Assembly (NCBI GenBank): GCA_964057225.1
Contig: OZ059898.1
Coordinates: 62,001 to 126,000 of the forward strand
Direction: 5' to 3'
Source of the DNA: Auanema rhodensis
Lineage: Eukaryota > Nematoda > Chromadorea > Rhabditida > Rhabditidae
DNA length: 64,000 nt
Shown here: in pieces, positions 54,033-64,000 of the stretch
Position numbering within the stretch: the first letter of the stretch is position 1
Layout of the letters: every line of letters begins with the position of its first letter
Notes under the pieces: model-generated
What the model saw: the letters and a program-made list of their open reading frames with translations, nothing else
Told to the model about the DNA's origin: nothing
The model's database searches: none
Translations under genes and position numbers: made by a program

Positions 54033-55616
54033 TTACATACCAAGTGCACATCACGTGTACATTTAATTAGCATAAATTAAAGTTCACGTAAATTTCAAAG
54101 TCATGGTTACCATGAACCAATATCAATAAAAATTTGTTTTTAGACTAATATGGACATGGGGAATCTAATTTTGAAAACCGCATTTCTTTATCTTTCACGT
54201 GAAGCGAGTTACATACCAAGTGCACATCACGTGTACATTTAATTAGCATAAATTAAAGTTCACGTAAAATTCAAAGTCATGGTTACCATGAACCAATATC
54301 AATAAAAATTTGTTTTTAGACTAATATGGACATGGGGAATCTAATTTTGAAAACCGCATCTCTTTATCTTTCACGTGAAGCGAGTTACATACCAAGTGCA
54401 CATCACGTGTACATTTAATTAGCATAAATTAAAGTTCACGTAAATTTCAAAGTCATGGTTACCATGAAGCAATATCAATAAAAAATTGTTTTTAGACTAA
54501 TATGGACATGGGGAATCTAATTTTGAAAACCGCATCTCTTTATCTTTCACGTGAAGCGAGTTACATACCAAGTGCACATCACGTGTACATTTAATTAGCA
54601 TAAATTAAAGTTCACGTAAATTTCAAAGTCATGGTTACCATGAACCAATATCAATAAAAATTTGTTTTTAGACTAATATGGACATGGGGAATCTAATTTT
54701 GAAAACCGCATTTCTTTATCTTTCACGTGAAGCGAGTTACATACCAAGTGCACATCACGTGTACATTTAATTAGCATAAATTAAAGTTCACGTAAAATTC
54801 AAAGTCATGGTTACCATGAACCAATATCAATAAAAATTTGTTTTTAGGCTAATATGGACATGGGGAATCTAATTTTGAAAACCGCATCTCTTTATCTTTC
54901 ACGTGAAGCGAGTTACATACCAAGTGCACATCACGTGTACATTTAATTAGCATAAATTAAAGTTCACGTAAATTTCAAAGTCATGGTTACCATGAAGCAA
55001 TATCAATAAAAATTTGTTTTTAGACTAATATGGACATGGGGAATCTAATTTTGAAAACCGCATCTCTTTATCTTTCACGTGAAGCGAGTTACATACCAAG
55101 TGCACATCACGTGTACATTTAATTAGCATTAATTAAAGTTCACGTAAATTTCAAAGTCATGGTTACCATGAACCAATATCAATAAAAATTTGTTTTTAGA
55201 CTAATATGGACATGGGGAATCTAATTTTGAAAACCGCATTTCTTTATCTTTCACGTGAAGCGAGTTACATACCAAGTGCACATCACGTGTACATTTAATT
55301 AGCATAAATTAAAGTTCACGTAAAATTCAAAGTCATGGTTACCATGAACCAATATCAATAAAAATTTGTTTTTAGACTAATATGGACATGGGGAATCTAA
55401 TTTTGAAAACCGCATCTCTTTATCTTTCACGTGAAGCGAGTTACATACCAAGTGCACATCACGTGTACATTTAATTAGCATAAATTAAAGTTCACGTAAA
55501 TTTCAAAGTCATGGTTACCATGAAGCAATATCAATAAAAATTTGTTTTTAGACTAATATGGACATGGGGAATCTAATTTTGAAAACCGCATCTCTTTATC
55601 TTTCACGTGAAGCGAG
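54033..55616 (+). repeat. 3-monomer higher-order repeat (528 bp) x 3
   Basis: M308-M316 are three consecutive trimers of 2(C152T)-2(T61A)-4. They differ by single changes: T101A in M310, A112G in M312 and A42T in M314. The trimer also occurs alone at M303-M305, M343-M345 and M353-M355. A variant trimer without C152T but with A42T or neither mark is at M356-M358. Confidence 0.92.
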
Positions 55617-56144
55617 TTACATACCAAGTGCACATCACGTGTACATTTAATTAGCATAAATTAAAGTTCACGTAAATTTCAAAGTCATGGTTACCATGAA
55701 CCAATATCAATAAAAATTTGTTTTTAGACTAATATGGACATGGGGAATCTAATTTTGAAAACCGCATCTTTTTATCTTTCACGTGAAGCGAGTTACATAC
55801 CAAGTGCACATCACGTGTACATTTAATTAGCATAAATTAAAGTTCACGTAAATTTCAAAGTCATGGTTACCATGAACCAATATCAATAAAAATTTGTTTT
55901 TAGACTAATATGTACATGGGGAATCTAATTTTGAAAACCGCATCTCTTTATCTTTCACGTGAAGCGAGTTACATACCAAGTGCACATCACGTGTACATTT
56001 AATTAGCATAAATTAAAGTTCACGTAAATTCCAAAGTCATGGTTACCCAGCACCAATATCAATAAAAATTTGTTTTTAGACTAATATGGACATGGGGAAT
56101 CTAATTTTGAAAACCGCATCTCTTTATCTTTCACGTGAAGCGAG

Positions 56145-58256
56145 TTACATACCAAGTGCACATCACGTGTACATTTAATTAGCATAAATTAAAGTTCACG
56201 TAAATTTCAAAGTCATGGTTACCATGAACCAATATCAATAAAAATTTGTTTTGAGACTAATATGGACATGGGGAATCTAATTTTGAAAACCGCATCTCTT
56301 TATCTTTCACGTGAAGCGAGTTACATACCAAGTGCACATCACGTGTACATTTAATTAGCATAAATTAAAGTTCACGTAAATTTCAAAGTCATGGTTACCA
56401 TGCACCAATATCAATAAAAATTTGTTTTTAGACTAATATGGACATGGGGAATCTAATTTTGAAAACCGCATCTCTTTATCTTTCACGTGAAGCGAGTTAC
56501 ATACCAAGTGCACATCACGTGTACATTTAATTAGCATAAATTAAAGTTCACGTAAATTTCAAAGTCATGGTTACCATGAAGCAATATCAATAAAAATTTG
56601 TTTTTAGACTGATATGGACATGGGGAATCTAATTTTGAAAACCGCATCTCTTTATCTTTCACGTGAAGCGAGTTACATACCAAGTGCACATCACGTGTAC
56701 ATTTAATTAGCATAAATTAAAGTTCACGTAAATTTCAAAGTCATGGTTACCATGCACCAATATCAATAAAAATTTGTTTTTAGACTAATATGGACATGGG
56801 GAATCTAATTTTGAAAACCGCATCTCTTTATCTTTCACGTGAAGCGAGTTACATACCAAGTGCACATCACGTGTACATTTAATTAGCATAAATTAAAGTT
56901 CACGTAAATTTCAAAGTCATGGTTACCATGCACCAATATCAATAAAAATTTGTTTTTAGACTAATATGGACATGGGGAATCTAATTTTGAAAACCGCATC
57001 TCTTTATCTTTCACGTGAAGCGAGTTACATACCAAGTGCACATCACGTGTACATTTAATTAGCATAAATTAAAGTTCACGTAAATTTCAAAGTCATGGTT
57101 ACCATGAACCAATATCAATAAAAATTTGTTTTGAGACTAATATGGACATGGGGAATCTAATTTTGAAAACCGCATCTCTTTATCTTTCACGTGAAGCGAG
57201 TTACATACCAAGTGCACATCACGTGTACATTTAATTAGCATAAATTAAAGTTCACGTAAATTTCAAAGTCATGGTTACCATGCACCAATATCAATAAAAA
57301 TTTGTTTTTAGACTAATATGGACATGGGGAATCTAATTTTGAAAACCGCATCTCTTTATCTTTCACGTGAAGCGAGTTACATACCAAGTGCACATCACGT
57401 GTACATTTAATTAGCATAAATTAAAGTTCACGTAAATTTCAAAGTCATGGTTACCATGAAGCAATATCAATAAAAATTTGTTTTTAGACTGATATGGACA
57501 TGGGGAATCTAATTTTGAAAACCGCATCTCTTTATCTTTCACGTGAAGCGAGTTACATACCAAGTGCACATCACGTGTACATTTAATTAGCATAAATTAA
57601 AGTTCACGTAAATTTCAAAGTCATGGTTACCATGCACCAATATCAATAAAAATTTGTTTTTAGACTAATATGGACATGGGGAATCTAATTTTGAAAACCG
57701 CATCTCTTTATCTTTCACGTGAAGCGAGTTACATACCAAGTGCACATCACGTGTACATTTAATTAGCATAAATTAAAGTTCACGTAAATTTCAAAGTCAT
57801 GGTTACCATGCACCAATATCAATAAAAATTTGTTTTTAGACTAATATGGACATGGGGAATCTAATTTTGAAAACCGCATCTCTTTATCTTTCACGTGAAG
57901 CGAGTTACATACCAAGTGCACATCACGTGTACATTTAATTAGCATAAATTAAAGTTCACGTAAATTTCAAAGTCATGGTTACCATGAACCAATATCAATA
58001 AAAATTTGTTTTGAGACTAATATGGACATGGGGAATCTAATTTTGAAAACCGCATCTCTTTATCTTTCACGTGAAGCGAGTTACATACCAAGTGCACATC
58101 ACGTGTACATTTAATTAGCATAAATTAAAGTTCACGTAAATTTCAAAGTCATGGTTACCATGCACCAATATCAATAAAAATTTGTTTTTAGACTAATATG
58201 GACATGGGGAATCTAATTTTGAAAACCGCATCTCTTTATCTTTCACGTGAAGCGAG
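56145..58256 (+). repeat. 5-monomer higher-order repeat (880 bp), 2.4 copies
   Basis: M320-M324 and M325-M329 both read 3-1-4(A115G)-1-1, and M330-M331 begin a third copy with 3-1. By eye the two full copies look identical. The next monomer, M332, is type 4 but has C113A in place of A115G. Each of these type 4 copies loses the same minus-strand stop codon. This is the tightest and probably youngest amplification in the window, and it contains the last type 3 copies. Confidence 0.93.
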
Positions 58257-61200
58257 TTACATACCAAGTGCACATCACGTGTACATTTAATTAGCATAAA
58301 TTAAAGTTCACGTAAATTTCAAAGTCATGGTTACCATGAAGCAATATCAATAAAAATTTGTTTTTAGAATAATATGGACATGGGGAATCTAATTTTGAAA
58401 ACCGCATCTCTTTATCTTTCACGTGAAGCGAGTTACATACCAAGTGCACATCACGTGTACATTTAATTAGCATAAATTAAAGTTCACGTAAATTTCAAAG
58501 TCATGGTTACCATGAAGCAATATCAATAAAAATTTGTTTTTAGACTAATATGGACATGGGGAATCTAATTTTGAAAACCGCATCTCTTTATCTTTCACGT
58601 GAAGCGAGTTACATACCAAGTGCACATCACGTGTACATTTAATTAGCATAAATTAAAGTTCACGTAAATTTCAAAGTCATGGTTACCATGCACCAATATC
58701 AATAAAAATTTGTTTTTAGACTAATATGGACAGGGGGAATCTAATTTTGAAAACCGCATCTCTTTATCTTTCACGTGAAGCGAGTTACATACCAAGTGCA
58801 CATCACGTGTACATTTAATTAGCATAAATTAAAGTTCACGTAAATTTCAAAGTCATGGTTACCATGAAGCAATATCAATAAAAATTTGTTTTTAGACTAA
58901 TATGGACATGGGGAATCTAATTTTGAAAACCGCATCTCTTTATCTTTCACGTGAAGCGAGTTACATACCAAGTGCACATCACGTGTACATTTAATTAGCA
59001 TAAATTAAAGTTCACGTAAATTTCAAAGTCATGGTTACCATGAACCAATATCAATAAAAATTTGTTTTTAGACTAATATGGACATGGGGAATCTAATTTT
59101 GAAAACCGCATCTCTTTATCTTTCACGTGAAGCGAGTTACATACCAAGTGCACATCACGTGTACATTTAATTAGCATAAATTAAAGTTCACGTAAATTTC
59201 AAAGTCATGGTTACCATGCACCAATATCAATAAAAATTTGTTTCTAGACTAATATGGACATGGGGAATCTAGTTTTGGAAACCGCATCTCTTTATCTTTC
59301 ACGTGAAGCGAGTTACATACCAAGTGCACATCACGTGTACATTTAATTAGCATAAATTAAAGTTCACGTAAATTTCAAAGTCATGGTTACCATGAAGCAA
59401 TATCAATAAAAATTTGTTTTTAGACTAATATGGACATGGGGAATCTAATTTTGAAAACCGCATCTCTTTATCTTTCACGTGAAGCGAGTTACATACCAAG
59501 TGCACATCACGTGTACATTTAATTAGCATAAATTAAAGTTCACGTAAATTTCAAAGTCATGGTTACCATGAAGCAATATCAATAAAAATTTGTTTTTAGA
59601 CTAATATGGACATGGGGAATCTAATTTTGAAAACCGCATCTCTTTATCTTTCACGTGAAGCGAGTTACATACCAAGTGCACATCACGTGTACATTTAATT
59701 AGCATAAATTAAAGTTCACGTAAATTTCAAAGTCATGGTTACCATGAAGCAATATCAATAAAAATTTGTTTTTAGACTAATATGGACATGGGGAATCTAA
59801 TTTTGAAAACCGCATCTCTTTATCTTTCACGTGAAGCGAGTTACATACCAAGTGCACATCACGTGTACATTTAATTAGCATAAATTAAAGTTCACGTAAA
59901 TTTCAAAGTCATGGTTACCATGAAGCAATATCAATAAAAATTTGTTTTTAGACTAATATGGACAGGGGGAATCTAATTTTGAAAACCGCATCTCTTTATC
60001 TTTCACGTGAAGCGAGTTACATACCAAGTGCACATCACGTGTACATTTAATTAGCATAAATTAAAGTTCACGTAAATTTCAAAGTCATGGTTACCATGAA
60101 GCAATATCAATAAAAATTTGTTTTTAGACTAATATGGACATGGGGAATCTAATTTTGAAAACCGCATCTCTTTATCTTTCACGTGAAGCGAGTTACATAC
60201 CAAGTGCACATCACGTGTACATTTAATTAGCATAAATTAAAGTTCACGTAAATTTCAAAGTCATGGTTACCATGAACCAATATCAATAAAAATTTGTTTT
60301 TAGACTAATATGGACATGGGGAATCTAATTTTGAAAACCGCATTTCTTTATCTTTCACGTGAAGCGAGTTACATACCAAGTGCACATCACGTGTACATTT
60401 AATTAGCATAAATTAAAGTTCACGTAAAATTCAAAGTCATGGTTACCATGAACCAATATCAATAAAAATTTGTTTTTAGACTAATATGGACATGGGGAAT
60501 CTAATTTTGAAAACCGCATCTCTTTATCTTTCACGTGAAGCGAGTTACATACCAAGTGCACATCACGTGTACATTTAATTAGCATAAATTAAAGTTCACG
60601 TAAATTTCAAAGTCATGGTTACCATGAAGCAATATCAATAAAAATTTGTTTTTAGACTAATATGGACATGGGGAATCTAATTTTGAAAACCGCATCTCTT
60701 TATCTTTCACGTGAAGCGAGTTACATACCAAGTGCACATCACGTGTACATTTAATTAGCATAAATTAAAGTTCACGTAAATTTCAAAGTCATGGTTACCA
60801 TGAACCAATATCAATAAAAATTTGTTTTTAGACTAATATGGACATGGGGAATCTAATTTTGAAAACCGCATCTCTTTATCTTTCACGTGAAGCGAGTTAC
60901 ATACCAAGTGCACATCACGTGTACATTTAATTAGCATAAATTAAAGTTCACGTAAATTTCAAAGTCATGGTTACCATGAACCAATATCAATAAAAATTTG
61001 TTTTTAGACTAATATGGACATGGGGAATCTAATTTTGAAAACCGCATCTCTTTATCTTTCACGTGAAGCGAGTTACATACCAAGTGCACATCACGTGTAC
61101 ATTTAATTAGCATAAATTAAAGTTCACGTAAATTTCAAAGTCATGGTTACCATGCACCAATATCAATAAAAATTTGTTTTTAGACTAATATGGACATGGG

Positions 61201-63888
61201 GAATCTAATTTTGAAAACCGCATCTCTTTATCTTTCACGTGAAGCGAGTTACATACCAAGTGCACATCACGTGTACATTTAATTAGAATAAATTAAAGTT
61301 CACGTAAATTTCAAAGTCATGGTTACCATGCACCAATATCAATAAAAATTTGTTTTTAGACTAATATGGACATGGGGAATCTAATTTTGAAAACCGCATC
61401 TCTTTATCTTTCACGTGAAGCGAGTTACATACCAAGTGCACATCACGTGTACATTTAATTAGCATAAATTAAAGTTCACGTAAAATTCAAAGTCATGGTT
61501 ACCATGAACCAATATCAATAAAAATTTGTTTTTAGACTAATATGGACATGGGGAATCTAATTTTGAAAACCGCATCTCTTTATCTTTCACGTGAAGCGAG
61601 TTACATACCAAGTGCACATCACGTGTACATTTAATTAGCATAAATTAAAGTTCACGTAAAATTCAAAGTCATGGTTACCATGAACCAATATCAATAAAAA
61701 TTTGTTTTTAGACTAATATGGACATGGGGAATCTAATTTTGAAAACCGCATCTCTTTATCTTTCACGTGAAGCGAGTTACATACCAAGTGCACATCACGT
61801 GTACATTTAATTAGCATAAATTAAAGTTCACGTAAATTTCAAAGTCATGGTTACCATGAAGCAATATCAATAAAAATTTGTTTTTAGACTAATATGGACA
61901 TGGGGAATCTAATTTTGAAAACCGCATCTCTTTATCTTTCACGTGAAGCGAGTTACATACCAAGTGCACATCACGTGTACATTTAATTAGCATAAATTAA
62001 AGTTCACGTAAATTTCAAAGTCATGGTTACCATGAACCAATATCAATAAAAATTTGTTTTTAGACTAATATGGACATGGGGAATCTAATTTTGAAAACCG
62101 CATTTCTTTATCTTTCACGTGAAGCGAGTTACATACCAAGTGCACATCACGTGTACATTTAATTAGCATAAATTAAAGTTCACGTAAAATTCAAAGTCAT
62201 GGTTACCATGAACCAATATCAATAAAAATTTGTTTTTAGACTAATATGGACATGGGGAATCTAATTTTGAAAACCGCATCTCTTTATCTTTCACGTGAAG
62301 CGAGTTACATACCAAGTTCACATCACGTGTACATTTAATTAGCATAAATTAAAGTTCACGTAAATTTCAAAGTCATGGTTACCATGAAGCAATATCAATA
62401 AAAATTTGTTTTTAGACTAATATGGACATGGGGAATCTAATTTTGAAAACCGCATCTCTTTATCTTTCACGTGAAGCGAGTTACATACCAAGTGCACATC
62501 ACGTGTACATTTAATTAGCATTAATTAAAGTTCACGTAAATTTCAAAGTCATGGTTACCATGAACCAATATCAATAAAAATTTGTTTTTAGACTAATATG
62601 GACATGGGGAATCTAATTTTGAAAACCGCATCTCTTTATCTTTCACGTGAAGCGAGTTACATACCAAGTGCACATCACGTGTACATTTAATTAGCATAAA
62701 TTAAAGTTCACGTAAAATTCAAAGTCATGGTTACCATGAACCAATATCAATAAAAATTTGTTTTTAGACTAATATGGACATGGGGAATCTAATTTTGAAA
62801 ACCGCATCTCTTTATCTTTCACGTGAAGCGAGTTACATACCAAGTGCACATCACGTGTACATTTAATTAGCATAAATTAAAGTTCACGTAAATTTCAAAG
62901 TCATGGTTACCATGAAGCAATATCAATAAAAATTTGTTTTTAGACTAATATGGACATGGGGAATCTAATTTTGAAAACCGCATCTCTTTATCTTTCACGT
63001 GAAGCGAGTTACATACCAAGTGCACATCACGTGTACATTTAATTAGCATTAATTAAAGTTCACGTAAATTTCAAAGTCATGGTTACCATGAACCAATATC
63101 AATAAAAATTTGTTTTTAGACTAATATGGACATGGGGAATCTAATTTTGAAAACCGCATCTCTTTATCTTTCACGTGAAGCGAGTTACATACCAAGTGCA
63201 CATCACGTGTACATTTAATTAGCATAAATTAAAGTTCACGTAAATTTCAAAGTCATGGTTACCATGCACCAATATCAATAAAAATTTGTTTTTAGACTAA
63301 TATGGACATGGGGAATCTAATTTTGAAAACCGCATCTCTTTATCTTTCACGTGAAGCGAGTTACATACCAAGTGCACATCACGTGTACATTTAATTAGCA
63401 TAAATTAAAGTTCACGTAAATTTCAAAGTCATGGTTACCATGAACCAATATCAATAAAAATTTGTTTTTAGACTAATATGGACATGGGGAATCTAATTTT
63501 GAAAACCGAATCTCTTTATCTTTCACGTGAAGCGAGTTACATACCAAGTGCACATCACGTGTACATTTAATTAGCATAAATTAAAGTTCACGTAAATTTC
63601 AAAGTCATGGTTACCATGCACCAATATCAATAAAAATTTGTTTTTAGACTAATATGGACATGGGGAATCTAATTTTGAAAACCGCATCTCTTTATCTTTC
63701 ACGTGAAGCGAGTTACATACCAAGTGCACATCACGTGTACATTTAATTAGCATAAATTAAAGTTCACGTAAATTTCAAAGTCATGGTTACCATGAACCAA
63801 TATCAATAAAAATTTGTTTTTAGACTAATATGGACATGGGGAATCTAATTTTGAAAACCGCATCTCTTCATCTTTCACGTGAAGCGAG
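58257..63888 (+). repeat. Array segment M332-M363, no type 3 copies
   Basis: The order is 4-4-1-4-2-1-4-4-4-5-4-2-2-4-2-2-1-1-2-2-4-2-2-4-2-2-4-2-1-2-1-2. M334 (58609-58784) is a hybrid with type 1 bases at 83/85 and G125. M337 has three changes in 36 bases (T108C, A136G, A142G). The C152T then T61A pair occurs at M343-M344 and M353-M354, and A42T, which creates TTAATTAA, is in M356 and M359. Confidence 0.87.
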
Positions 63889-64000
63889 TTACATACCAAG
63901 TGCACATCACGTGTACATTTAATTAGCATAAATTAAAGTTCACGTAAATTTCAAAGTCATGGTTACCATGCACCAATATCAATAAAAATTTGTTTTTAGA
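63889..64000 (+). repeat. Terminal partial monomer M364 (112 bp, type 1)
   Basis: The last copy has the type 1 bases at 83 and 85 and is cut by the window edge at monomer position 112. The array clearly continues beyond the window. Confidence 0.97.

Larger units (their letters stand above)
1..64000 (+). repeat. 176-bp tandem satellite array, about 363.6 copies
   Basis: The whole window is one head-to-tail satellite array. The string beginning ttacataccaagtgcac recurs every 176 bases, from 1, 177 and 353 through to 63537, 63713 and 63889. Since 63536 is exactly 361 x 176, no net indel has accumulated, and I saw no internal indel, inversion, mobile element or unique spacer. The consensus has 31 C and 26 G in 176 bases, with A/T runs near 58-63, 96-109 and 135-145. 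Copies differ mainly at positions 83, 85, 109, 125 and a few rarer sites, so most are a few changes from consensus. Monomer size, purity and higher-order patterning fit a centromeric or pericentromeric satellite of a plant or animal; nucleosome-scale monomers are common there. The species is not recognised and the centromeric role is inferred. No protein-coding capacity is supported. Confidence 0.99.

Noticed and set aside
56531-56713. 60-codon minus-strand open frame (also at 57411-57593 and 58291-58473)
   Set aside because: The same stop is lost by A115G in M322 and M327 and by C113A in M332. The repetition comes from the 880-bp HOR and not from selection on a protein.
1-64000. CRISPR array
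   Set aside because: Repeats are 176 bp and contiguous, with no variable spacers between short direct repeats, and no cas-like gene is present.
1-64000. Known Arabidopsis 178-bp centromeric repeat or human alpha satellite
   Set aside because: Monomer length is similar, but the sequence does not resemble what I recall of either family, so I assign no species.
1-64000. Assembly collapse or artificial repetition of one read
   Set aside because: The changing order of marked monomers, hybrids and nested periods (3, 4, 5, 12, 13, 16/17 and 34 monomers) argues for real sequence, though exact copy numbers still depend on the assembly.

Overview
This 64 kb window is a single block of satellite DNA. 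I find no gene, RNA gene, transposon, CRISPR array or unique sequence in it. From base 1 to base 64000 it is a head-to-tail array of one 176-bp monomer: 363 complete copies (363 x 176 = 63888) plus a final 112-bp partial copy, all on the same strand. Counting M1 as bases 1-176, monomer n starts at 176(n-1)+1. The phase is still exact at the far end, so there is no net insertion or deletion in the array. The consensus monomer has about 32% G+C (57 of 176). Neighbouring copies differ by only a few substitutions.

This is a eukaryotic chromosome. Monomers of about 150-180 bp in long arrays with higher-order repeat (HOR) structure are typical of centromeric or pericentromeric heterochromatin in plants and animals. 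I do not recognise the monomer as the satellite of a particular species and do not name one. A centromeric role is an inference from length, purity and HOR structure.

Most of the information is in the order of monomer variants. I use five classes. Type 1: C at position 83, C at 85. Type 2: A83, C85, T109. Type 3: A83, C85, G109. Type 4: A83, G85, T125. Type 5: A83, G85, G125. A hand tally gives about 99, 95, 43, 107 and 20 copies. Extra markers (C8A, T24C, A42G/T, G50T, T61A, C113G, A115G, A124T+T125A called X, G129A, A136T, T140A, C152T, T157C+A158T) let blocks be matched across the window.

Region by region: 1-4.4 kb and 10-16 kb hold a duplicated block carrying type 5 trios. 4.6-8.4 kb is a 12-monomer HOR. 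17.1-22.9 kb is a 16/17-monomer HOR. 24.6-27.3 kb and 30.6-33.3 kb are two copies of a 15-monomer block. Between them lies a 3.3 kb patch where T140A has been amplified. 33.3-43 kb re-uses earlier blocks. From about 43-45 kb the array changes character: C8A and X disappear, and a C152T/T61A monomer pair takes over. The right part holds a 13-mer (44.0-48.2 kb), a 4-mer (48.6-49.8 kb), a 3-mer (54.0-55.6 kb) and a very fresh 5-mer (56.1-58.1 kb). The array is therefore a patchwork of nested, recent local amplifications and longer-range copies.
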